Source: Poecilobothrus nobilitatus
Taxonomy: Eukaryota; Arthropoda; Insecta; Diptera; Dolichopodidae
Reading direction: 5' to 3'
Assembly (NCBI GenBank): GCA_947095535.1
Contig: OX352773.1
Span: 28,417,398-28,481,397 of the forward strand
Length of the DNA: 64,000 nt
In this document: piece by piece, positions 39,401 through 49,988 of the stretch
How positions within the stretch are numbered: the stretch's first letter is position 1
Layout of the letters: each line of letters opens with the position of its first letter
Program-made: the position numbers and the translations under genes
Notes under the pieces: generated by a model
Databases searched by the model: none
What the model saw: the letters and a program-made list of their open reading frames with translations, nothing else
What the model was told of the DNA's origin: nothing

Positions 39401-40830
39401 AAATAAGAAAAATTAAAAAATTTAAAAAAAATGTTAAAACCTCGTCAGTAACAGTTCATTTGCCTTTGGGGCTCCTAACTAATGTTTTCTATAAGAACGA
39501 AGTAATTAAGCAATTTTGGAAAAATTCTTTTTTTCTTGGCAGCAGCAGCAGCAGCGGTAATAACAACATCAACAAAGAATTTTTCCAACGTTTACCATAA
39601 ATACGTTTGTTCTTGCTGCTACTTCTCTCTTCATTTCCACAGCATATTCTCTACTTTTGTTTCTTTTTAACCATACACATACTTTCAAACAGAAAAAAAA
39701 AGGTAAAATGTTTGTATACCTTTTACAAAGAGTAAATTTTTGTTCTTTTCGTCGTCCTGAATAAAAATGATGTTGATAATGATGATGATATTGATGATTT
39801 TGATAATAATGGTTTCCTTTACCAATTTTTTAACATTAAAATAATAGAACAGAAAAAGAGTAAAATTACATTCATCAAATGTATGTCCTTTTCTGACAGG
39901 GAAAGCTTCGGTCGTATTTATATACTCCCTAAAAATGTATCCTTCATATCCTTTTTTGTTGTTTCTGTTTTTTTTTGTTTTTGATTTCTTATATCATTAA
40001 TTATGCAAATGATTTTTTTTTTTTCTTGTTTTTAATTTTTTTTTTTTTGTTAAATTGTCTTTTACTTATACCACCTCATTTTTCTATTCCCATTTACCCT
40101 TTTTTATGTTGTACGGTTATTTTTTTTTATTTCCCATTCTTTTCGGTTCCGTTTTAAAAAAAATAAAAAAAAAAATTGTAAAATTGCGAAACTTATCAAG
40201 CAAGTGACTTTTTCTTGTAGTCAAAAAAAATAAAAACAGAAAATAACAATAAAATAATAATAAGGATAACAAATTTTTTCTCCTAAAAATCCTTTTCATT
40301 TCGCTTCCTTGAATATTTCAAGATAAAAATTAAAAAAACAAAATAAAACTAACTAAAAATTGAAAATGAAGAATGGAAATACTGGAATTTAGTTTACACT
40401 AAAACTATTTTTCAAGAATAACAATATAAAAAAACTAACACACATAATATACATATATATATAAATCTATATATATATATATATGTATAGTATTTTTATA
40501 TAATAGATTCAGGACATTATTTTATACTCGCTGTTTATTTCTTTTGTTTGGTACAAACGACATATCCTTTTATAGGACAGAACCAGGACCTCTGTCAAAT
40601 TATTAAGAAGAGCGTGAGAAAAAAAATTTCCGAATAAAACAAGGGAAAACGGCAAAAATTTAGCGAGGAGTTAGAAGTATGAAAAGTATGAAAAATGAAA
40701 TATTTTGTATAAAATGACAACAAAAGTAACAAAAAGAATTAGAAATAACAGCAATGAAAAAAAAAAAATTAATTTATTGTAATATTAAAATTCGTATTTC
40801 AACAATGTTTTGATGCAAAAATGAAAGAAA
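36476..40830. other. AT-rich non-coding stretch
   Basis: No gene recognised. Homopolymers, a GAT-rich patch at 39768-39805 and the AGC repeat at 39539 are the only landmarks. Confidence 0.6.
39539..39556. repeat. (AGC)n trinucleotide repeat
   Basis: About five AGC units. They encode a Ser run in one frame, but the surrounding frame (39376-39600) has no recognisable domain. Confidence 0.8.
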
Positions 40831-41009
40831 AACAAGTAAATGTAACAGTAAGTCGATGCAACCGACTTATTAATACCCTACACCTGAATAATTCGAATTA
40901 AATTAACAATCCATAAGTGTTTTTGGCAGCTGCTTGAACTTCTTCCCTTTTCTGTCTTATTCAACTCGAATTTCAAGAACGTAAAAGAGACATCCGCTTG
41001 GGATATGCT

Positions 41010-43095
41010 TGACACCCTTGTATAAAATTTTAAGTTTCTATCTTAATTATTTTCGGAGATTGGTAGTCCTTGGGATGTTTGTGTCAGCTACCCGAATTGC
41101 CACTCCAATTCATCGAATCCATCTCAGGAACATAAAGAAAACTTGCCAGAACACCATTCTATTAAATTTAAAGGTTCTACTTTTGTTGGTTTTGGAGATA
41201 TGCTCGTTGCTCTTGTGCTCGTCCGGAAGTTTCCAAAATACGAACCCATGGTTCAAATTCTTTCAAATGTCAGTTTCCAATGTTACAAAAAAGGAAACAT
41301 AACAGAACACCTTTGTACTAAAAATAAAAGTTCTATCTTTGTTGGTTGTGGAGATATACTCGTTTGCTCTGGGGCTCGTCCGGAAGCTTCCAAGATTTGA
41401 ACTCATGGACCAAATCCTTACAAATTTCAGAAACATAAATCAAACATGAAGGAACACCATTCTGCCTAATTTAAAGGTTATATCTTTGTTGCATTTGGAG
41501 ATAATATCATTTGCTCTGAGGCTCGTTCGGAAGCTTTCAAAATCCGAACCCAAGGACCAAATCCTCTCAAATTTCAGAGGCCTAAATCATACATGAAAGA
41601 ACACCATTATGCCAAAAGTAAAGGTTATATATTTGTTGTTTTTGGAGATAATCTCATTTGCTCTGGGGCTCGTTCGGAAGCTTCCAAAATCCAAACCCAT
41701 GGACCACATCCTCTTAAATTTTAGAGACATAAATCAAACTGGAAGAAACATCATTATAAAAAATTTAAAGGTTCTATCTTTATTGGTTTTGGAGATAATC
41801 TCGTTTGCTCTGGGGCTCGTTCGGAAGTTTCCAAAACCCGAACCCATGGACCAAATCTTCTCACATTTCAGAGACTTAAATAAAACATGAAAGAACACCA
41901 CCCTGCCAAATTTAAAGGTTATATCTTTGTTGGTTTTGGAGATAATCTCATTTGCTCTGGTGCTGGTTCGGAAGCTTCCAAAACCAAACCCATGGACCAA
42001 ATCCTCTTAAATTTCAGAGACATAAATCAAACACGAAAGAACACCATTGTACCAAATTCAAAGGTTCTACCTTTGTTCGTATTGGATATAATCTCATTTG
42101 CTCTGCGGCTCGTTCGGAAGCTTCCAAAATTCGAATCCACGGTTCAAATTCTTTCAAATTTAAACCCATGGCCAAATCCTCTCAAATTTCAGAGACTTAA
42201 ATCAAACATGAAAAAACACCATTCGACCAAATTTAAAGGTTATATATATTTGTTGTTTTTGGAGATAATCTCATTTGCTCTGGGGCTCTTTGGGAAGCCT
42301 CCAAAATCCAAACCCATGGACCACATCCTCTTAAATTTTAGAGACATAAATCAAACTGGAAGAAACATCATTATAAAAAATTTAAAGGTTCTATCTTTAT
42401 TGGTTTTGGAGATAATCTCGTTTGCTCTGGGGCTCGTTCGGAAGTTTCCAAAACCCGAACCCATGGACCAAATCTTCTCACATTTCAGAGACTTAAATAA
42501 AACATGAAAGAACACCACCCTGCCAAATTTAAAGGTTATATCTTTGTTGGTTTTGGAGATAATCTCATTTGCTCTGGTGCTCGTTCGGAAGCTTCCAAAT
42601 CCAAACCCATGGACCAAATTCTCCTAAATTTCAGAGGCCTAAATCATACATGAAAGAACACCATTCTGCCAAAAGTAAAGGTTATATCTTTATTGGTTTT
42701 GGAGATAATCTCATTTGCTCTGGGGCTCGTTCGGAAGCTTCCAAATCCAAAACCCATGGACCAAATCCTCTTAAATTTCAGAGACATAAATCGAACGGGA
42801 AGGAACATCATTGTACAAAATTTAAAGGTTCTATCTTTGTTGGTTTTGGAAATAATCTCATTTGCTCTGGTGCTCGTTCGGAAGCTTCCAAAACCCAAAC
42901 CCATGGACCAAATCCTCTTAAATTTCAGAGACATAAATCGAACGGGAAGAAACATCATTGTACAAAATTTGAAGGTTCTATCTTTGTTGCTTTTGGAGAT
43001 AATCTCGTTTGCGGAGATTATCTCCAAAAGCCGGAATCATTCGGAAGCTTCCAGAATCCGAACCCATGGACGGATTTTGTCCAGATTCGAACTTA
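41010..43095 (+). repeat. ~147-bp satellite-like array with higher-order duplication, 13-14 units
   Basis: The word GAACACCAT or GAAACATCAT begins units at about 41149, 41304, 41450, 41598, 41744, 41891, 42036, 42212, 42361, 42509, 42655, 42801 and 42950. Each unit also has TTTGGAGATAATCTC, GCTCTGGGGCTCGTTCGGAA and CCATGGACC. A block of about 330 bp at 41631-41960 recurs at 42248-42577 (offset 617 bp) almost unchanged, and the last two full units are nearly identical to each other. Many unit lengths are multiples of three and stop-poor, giving long open frames on both strands that are not genes. Confidence 0.9.
42989..43031. repeat. Inverted repeat, 18-bp perfect arms, at the array end
   Basis: GCTTTTGGAGATAATCTC (42989-43006) is followed, after GTTTGCG, by its exact reverse complement (43014-43031). 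The arm is the conserved block of the satellite unit, so the final unit contains a local inverted copy of it. Confidence 0.95.
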
Positions 43096-43172
43096 GCCTT
43101 TCTTTCGTAATTAGTAACCTACTATATAAATTTCATCAAGATAGCATCATTATTTTTTGAGTTATCGTGCGT

Positions 43173-43226
43173 ACGGACGGACGGACGGACGGACGGACGG
43201 ACGGACGGACGGACGGACGGACGGAC
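43173..43226. repeat. (ACGG)n tetranucleotide, 13.5 copies
   Basis: Perfect ACGG repeats on the + strand, which is GTCC on the minus strand, at the exact place where copy 1 has 2.5 copies and copy 3 about 3.5. This is the GTCY proto-microsatellite position known in dipteran mini-me elements. Confidence 0.95.
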
Positions 43227-43363
43227 ATCGCTAAATCGACTCCGGCGGTGATCCTGATTCAGAATATATATACATGTCTATACCTAACTCGCTTCCTTTT
43301 GGTGGTTACAAACACCATACCAAAGTTAATATACCCTATACTTTAGGTGTAGGGTATAAAAAT

Positions 43364-46300
43364 GTTAAAAATTAGAAACGATGCAAATATTTAGTTACTT
43401 CATTTCATCAAGTAGACTTCTAAAATTTAATTCATCATGCAGTAGCGTATGCATTAATATACAAAACAAAAACTCTGCAGGTTTTATGTATTCATTGTAC
43501 ATATATATATACAAATCATTCATTGTATGTATATATATACAAAAAAAACGAAAAAAAAAATAAAGAAATACAATATTGTTATGGATTTTTGCGTTGACGC
43601 AAAACCCTGAATATATACTGTTTTTTCTGTGTATTATAAAAAGTTGAAGTTGATTCTAACAGCTACTTAAGCACGAAACACAATGTTCTCAATTATATTC
43701 TGTGCAAAAATTTACATATGCATGTAATAATATTAGCAGTATCGGACGAAACTCAAAATATAAATAATACAGAATTTTTTTTACAATACATTAACGAAAT
43801 GTTATCTATATTCTTAATAGTACATGCTAAGTATATAATGTTACCAATTTCATTAACTACATGGTCAGGTAATGAAGATTTGAAGAGAGAGTGAAATAAA
43901 GTAGCAGAAGCTATTTTAAGTACAGTAACCTATTCTATAAATTGCTTCGATTGTTGATCCAGATTTAACATTAGTGATATAGTTTTGGACAAACTAAGGC
44001 TTTTTTAAAAACCAGTATTAAATCTAAATGCGATAAAAATATTTTGTTCATGACTGTACCTATTTACGAACATGTACTGGATGCTGGAGGTGTTGGTTTT
44101 TTGTTGCACGAAGTGTTTTTCTTTCGTTGCATTTAAAGTGCCGATCATTGTTTTCCTATAACATTTGTAGGTTTAAAGATCCTTTTTGCGTTTACCTGTT
44201 TTTTTGCTTTTTGATAAAATGGTAAAAAATTACTGTTGTTTTTGGTTTTATGTATTATAATAAGAACAATTTTCATGAAATTACCTTAAGGTAAAACTCA
44301 ACAAATTTCTTCTTATTGTTTTTTATGTTGTTTAATTTCATATTTTTAAACTCAATTGAAAATATTCGCTACAATGCTTTTGTATATAATATATAATAGT
44401 AGTTTTGTATATATAATAGAAACTCTAACTTGGGCATGTGTATTCTTTTATTATATCCTTGAATAACTGAAAAGTATAAATCCTTATTTTGTTGCTTTAA
44501 GGTATTTTATTACAAGAATTCTTTACACCATCAAAAGTGAAGTATATGCCAGCCAGTTTAAATTAAAGATAACAAATTATTCATTCTTGCATATTGGACA
44601 GTGTATTGGTTATTATTGCTTTTTAATATTGTTCGGATAGTCAAATATAAATTCTTATTACTAACAATTGATAAGAAATATTCAATATAAAAAAAATAAT
44701 TAATTTTTTAAATTATTTAAAGATTGCATTTCTTTAAAAATTTAATTATGTTTGTCCCAATTAAGTTTCTAGCAAACAATTAAAAATATTGAGACCATGT
44801 AGCTAATTTGTCTGCAAATTATAACATACAAGTCTATATCAGAGTCTGTTATTAGAATTCATTGTATAAAAAGATGAAAATGAAAACAAGACTTTAATAT
44901 ATTAAGTGGTTTGTAGCATGTTGTATTCATTAGTTTGTAGTTTTCTAGTATTTTTGCAGGTGCAAAATTTTCATCATCATATGCATGAATATAAATATAT
45001 TCAAGAAAAATGGAAGAACAAGAATGGTTCTCTAGTATCTTATTAAATTAGCTTTTTAATGTTATTAATAAGATTATGATTGCAAATTTGCTTTTACAGT
45101 TATTTAATAAAATGATGAATTAAAATTAAATTAATAAACTAAAAGGAAAAGCAAAGAAAACAAAATATAGAAATGAAGAAAATTAGTCTTGAAGGGTTTT
45201 AGTTTATATTATGACAGAACTTTTTTTTTTTTTATTGTTGTTAAACACCTCTTCAAAACTTTGTGAACCATTCCATAATTACAAACAAGTTCAAGTAAAA
45301 CATTCAAGTATTTTTTTTTTAGGGCTTGAATGTTAATTTTTATTTAAGGAAAAACTTAAAATTAAGTTTTGTTTTTTTTTTTTTTTTTTTTTTAATTTGG
45401 TCATACTGTGAAAAATTATATTTTATTCCTAGAAAATAGTTAAATTTATTGAAGTGGGTTTTAAAGGATTTGCAAGCAAATATTCGTTCTGTTTTTTGTT
45501 ACATAAAACTTTGAAATATTTGCTTTTTAAACTGCTCCTTTTGTAGTAGAATTAAAATTTTGCATTGATATCGTAACGAAATAAGTTTGTAATTTTAGAA
45601 GTATGTATTGGTTCTGTTTTTTTTTTTTTTTTTAAATAACAGAAAAGAAAAACAATATTTTTTTAATTTTATTTTCTCGATATAAAAATGACTCCTTGTT
45701 TTTTTTTTTTGTAAAGAAAAATTTAAATTTTTCAATTGTGAAAAAAAAAAAAAAAAATATTCCATAAAAAAATTATTTTTGTCATGGTTTTTCTCTACTT
45801 TTAATACAAAATTCTACTTGAAAGTGTAATAAAGATCCTTTTAAAAATTTTTCATTTGTTTTCATATAAAATAACCTAAATAATTTAAAGTTTAACATTT
45901 TTTACTTTGTGCGATTTTCAAAAAAAAAATGGAAAAAAAAAAAGTTTTCGGTTTGTCTGGTCTGAGTTCTAGCAAATGAAAATTAAACCAACCGGATAGA
46001 TGGAAACCGAAAAGCTTTCAAGAAGAAGTTTTATTTCTGTACAGAAGTTTTGTTTCGTTTTTTTTTCTTTGGTTTTCTTGTGTTGTGATACCAAACTCCA
46101 ATTTCAGTAAAGTGCATAATTATATTTGAATCATATCTAAGTAGCTATAGATTCGACATATTATCTACATAGCAAAAGTATTTGCAACAGAAATTATAAT
46201 ATGAAATTTGCTACATTTAATTATTGTTTGTAGAAATGTAAAAATGTATATTACAATATTGCAGTTTTTTTTTTTAATTCGTTTTTAATGTTTCTCGAGG

Positions 46301-48268
46301 AATTCGAAATGTCAAAGAATTCCCTCAAAAAAATCAAAGTTTTTTTTTTATTTGCAGTTGGTTTGAATTTATTCAATTTTTGGTTTTTTCTTTTTTTTTT
46401 TGCATGTTTTTAAAATATTAGTGTATTTGTAAGTGTTTAACGTGGAGAACATAATGAATAAAATTGTTAAAAAACAAAAAATGAAGTTCTTTTAAGAAAT
46501 TGTTCTGCAACATGAAACAAGATAAATTTTTCAAAATAAAGAAATAAAGACAAAGCTAAAAGCTTTCAGTCGCAAAACATTTTTTTTTTTTTTTTTTTTA
46601 TAAATAGAAAAACAAATACTATAGAACTTAGAGAAAATGAGAAACTCTTCAGAACTTTACAAGAAAAACAACAATTCAAAAATTAAAACAAAAACAACAA
46701 AAATAACAAAAAAAGAATTGAAAAATCTAACAAAAACAACCTTCATCCCAAGGGTATTCATATAAAGTGTCATGTAGCATGCTATTCCCTCGTTAGTTTT
46801 TTTTTTTTTTTTTTGGTATATGTTTTAAAAAAAGCGAAAAATAAAACACCATTTCTCTTTAATGCATCTTTTTGGATGCATTCAAATTCAAATATATATA
46901 TATATGTACAATATTCAAATAAACAAATACACACGTAAAAATATATTTTATGTATAGCTGTGTAAAGATCTCGTGAATTTCTAAAAACAAAAAAAAAAAA
47001 AATAAATTTAGTACTTGTCTATCTGAAAATACTTCTGTACGCGGGTGGTGGGTTATATATTATTATAATATAGTCGATTGTTGGTTCATAGTGGGTGGTA
47101 AATGCAAAATGGGTATACAAAACGAGACTTAAATTTATGTACATGCATGGAATTCATTCATTCATCCACTTATTTTTTTTTTTTTTGTTTTTTTTTTGTC
47201 CTCATCTTCCATTAATTCACATTTATATGTTTAAATTTAAATTCAAATTCAGTGAACAAATATCCTGAGGGAACGGTTAATTATATGCATTCCTTTTGAT
47301 ATGCAAGTCACAATCATAAACTCGCGTATACACACAAAATAAAATATGCAGATACTCTTATAATCAAATTGTGTATGTATACAAAAAAAAACAAAAAAAA
47401 AAAAATTAAAATAAAGAAGAAAAGAAATACAGGTGTATTAACCCGAATTAACTGTACTTATCTTATGAATATATTGTATATATACATTTATATTGATTTA
47501 TATTCTATATAATAAATATTTTTCTTTTATATATATGTATATATACAGTTATTTAATTTATTTAAAATATTTTCGCAACTTTTTTTAATTGAATGCAAAA
47601 TAATAAAAATGAAGCTTAAAAGATTTAAAGATACATAAATACGTTTGTAAGTAATTTTTTACCAAACAAATATCATTATTACGTTTTTGAGGCATTTTCT
47701 TTTTATTAAATCATAACTTAAAGAAAATATCAAAAAAAAGTTTTAATAAAAATGTTATGTTGTTAAAATTCTTACAGCATTTTACGAAATATTAAATCTA
47801 ATAGAAAATTTTTAAAAAAGCATAAGAATTTTTGAAAAGTTAAGATTTTGAAACAAATTTTCTTTCAAAGTTGAATTTTCAATAAATTCATTTATTTCTT
47901 AAAGGATTTGAGTTAGTATTACTTTTTTTACAAAAAGCGGGAAAACTAAAAATATTTCAATGTTTAATTGCATAATCTATATTATGAAAAGGATACTAGC
48001 ACATTTTGATATTTAACTTTATTATAGTTGCTTCATACCTATTATATAAACGTTGGGGATGGGAATTTTTAAAATCTCAGGTGACTTTTAATCTTAGAGG
48101 CGATTGAATATTTGTACATATAATTTAACTAATCTTCTACAATCAGCAAGAGGTGTACCCAGGAGCTTAAATCAGAAAAAGTTCGATATTACATATGTAT
48201 ATAGGAAATTCTCAAGGTGTACTAAGAAGGTAAAACCAGAAACAGGTTGATATTATGGACCATATATT
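43364..48268. other. AT-rich non-coding stretch
   Basis: No gene recognised. The segment 43660-44170 is slightly more complex than its surroundings but is closed by stops in the frames I read. The rest is homopolymer-rich. Confidence 0.55.
43587..43604. repeat. Short palindrome
   Basis: TTTTGCGT, TG, ACGCAAAA: 8-bp perfect arms with a 2-base centre. Confidence 0.85.
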
Positions 48269-48279
48269 ATATCTATTGT

Positions 48280-48467
48280 GGGGCCTCGGTGGCCTAGTGG
48301 GTAAGAGCGTGTAATACGTTGCAAACACCGAGGGAGTGTGGGTTCGAATTCCAGACATGTCGTAAGAATTATTCCCCCTTACGACATTTACAGCCACGCC
48401 TGAACAGGAAAGGCTATGTAATTTCCTATCCACATTTATGTGGCAGAGAAATTCATAAAAAAAAAAA
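48280..48467 (+). mobile_element. SINE-A copy, tRNA-derived, near-intact
   Basis: The head starts GGGGCCTCGGTGG with a perfect A box TGGCCTAGTGGG (48290-48301) and a near-consensus B box GGTTCGAATTCC (48341-48352). In the body, ATGTCGTAAG (48357-48366) pairs perfectly with CTTACGACAT (48378-48387). GCCTGAACAGGAAAGGC, a CCACATTTATGTGG hairpin and an A tail follow. ATATCTATTGT (11 bp) flanks the copy at 48269-48279 and 48468-48478. An unusual extra pairing joins CCTCGGTG (48284-48291) to CACCGAGG (48326-48333). Confidence 0.93.
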
Positions 48468-48574
48468 ATATCTATTGTAAATTCTATATCTTATTCCGGT
48501 CAGTAATTAAATAAAATAATACGTAAAATTAAAATAAAAATATGAACATTTAATAAACATTTTGTTCTTTAATC

Positions 48575-48640
48575 AAAACGCTCTAATCAAAATTGTTACA
48601 TTAGATAGTCATTATGTAACAATTTTGATTAGAGCGTTTT
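48575..48640. repeat. Perfect 27-bp inverted repeat with 12-base spacer
   Basis: Arm 48575-48601 (AAAACGCTCTAATC...) and arm 48614-48640 are exact reverse complements, with TAGATAGTCATT between them. Transcription from either side would give a fully paired 27-bp hairpin. It could be a tiny foldback element or a small-RNA precursor. No other copy was seen in the window. Confidence 0.95.
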
Positions 48641-49786
48641 AAAATAAAATGAATTTTATTTTATTAAATAATATTATATTAATGCAATATTAATTATTAA
48701 TGCATTATTAATAGATATTCTTTAAAAATAGTAGTATGCATTTAACTGAAAAATATAATTTATATTTTAAATTATCACTTTTAATTATCCTTTCCAAATT
48801 TTCTTTTATGTCAATCTGTTTGTCTGAAAATTGATTTAAATTTCTCTCAAAGATCGAAATATAGTTAAGATATTCAAAAACAAAAAAAAAAATAGTTAAA
48901 AACCATATCCATATTATACTGTTGTAGATTCCATTAACATATTTATTATTTTTAAAAAGTGAAATACATAATTGTCAAATACCCGTAATAATTTTGTTAT
49001 ATATATGTTTTGTCATGTTCCTTAATTAAATGAAAATTAAAATAAAAATTTTAAGCTACAGACAAAAAAAAAATAAAGAAGCAAAAATGTGTGTTTCGAA
49101 AATTATTTTATTGTAAAATTTTTATAACGGTTTCTTGTTTTTTCCTTTTTTTTTTTCTTCTTTTGTTTTACTACATTTTTGAAATTTCTTCTGCAACAAC
49201 GAAAAGAATTTATATTTGAAAAGGTCCTATTGTAACATTTATATACACAAATACATATAGAATACAATACCAATTCATCTGTACAATAGAAATTGTTTTC
49301 GAAAATATCAAAAGGACTTTAAAGTTCTTGGTTTTTTTTTTTTTTTTTTGTTTTTGAAGTTTTTAACGAATGAGGAATAGTATCATTTATTATATATATG
49401 TATGTACTTTGTTAATATAAAAGTTATAGAAAATCTTTTATGTTATGTTGTTATGCTGCTTAAAAAAGAAAAAATCTAAACAATAAAAAATTAAAAAGAA
49501 ATGTTGCATATTATTATCTCATTCTATAGAAAATTCATAATTATAAAACTACAATGAATAATCGTTAATTTTTCTTTAAGTATTGCCGATTCTGTGACAA
49601 GAAATTCACTATATATATGTATATAGGAATTTAAATTAAATTTAAAATTTTAAATAACCGCGTACATATTTATTTGTGCGAACTAACATGTTTTCGCACA
49701 TTTTCTCTTGCAATTTTATTGGGATTTTAATTTTTTTTTGAATTAAAATTTTCTTCGAAATCTTTCAGAATTTCTAAACTGTTCTC
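48641..49786. other. AT-rich non-coding stretch before the LINE
   Basis: No gene recognised; homopolymers and TA-rich words. Confidence 0.6.
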
Positions 49787-49799
49787 ATTCTTTATTATT
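49787..49799. repeat. LINE target-site duplication, 3' side
   Basis: ATTCTTTATTATT, identical to 55883-55895. The last bases could belong to the (ATT)n tail, so the true duplication is between about 8 and 13 bp. Confidence 0.8.
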
Positions 49800-49988
49800 A
49801 TTATTATTATTATTTTTAGTACCAGCCCAGTATGAATACTAAGTGGTAGTATGAAACCCTTTGCCTGGAAGGCATGTGGGCTATTTTATTTTCCAATTTC
49901 TGTTGTTCTTCTTGTTTTTTCTTATATGTAGGTTAATATTTGTTTTTAGCTTAAGTTGGTAAGTGTTGTTGTTGATGGTCTTGACATA
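49800..49988 (-). other. LINE 3' UTR and (TAA)n tail
   Basis: About 189 bp from the ORF2 stop to the tail. On the element strand it ends GGCTGGTACTAAAAATAATAATAA... with several further TAA units. A small hairpin (AGTAT/ATACT) lies near the end. Such 3' sequences are where the encoded reverse transcriptase is expected to start. Confidence 0.85.

Larger units (their letters stand above)
40831..43363 (+). mobile_element. mini-me/INE-1-like element, copy 2, expanded
   Basis: The left end has AACAAGTAAATGTAACAGTA, a hairpin around GTCGATGCAACCGAC and ATACCCTACACCT. The right end mirrors it with AGGTGTAGGGTATA. Ends, core and right-hand 180 bp are closely similar to copy 1 (824-1874), including CATCAAGATAGCATCATTAT and CTAACTCGCTTCCTTTTGG. 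It is about 1.5 kb longer than copy 1 because its internal array has 13-14 units rather than 5, and its ACGG run is 13.5 copies rather than 2.5. There is no protein-coding capacity beyond fortuitous frames in the array. Confidence 0.8.

Noticed and set aside
41609..43160. Long overlapping open frames (93-206 aa) on both strands over the satellite array
   Set aside because: They arise because many units are multiples of three and stop-poor. Both strands are open at once, the translation simply repeats the unit, and no start or domain is shared with a known protein.
43660..44170. Possible decayed coding sequence after mini-me copy 2
   Set aside because: Frames are closed by many stops and the fragments match no family I can name.
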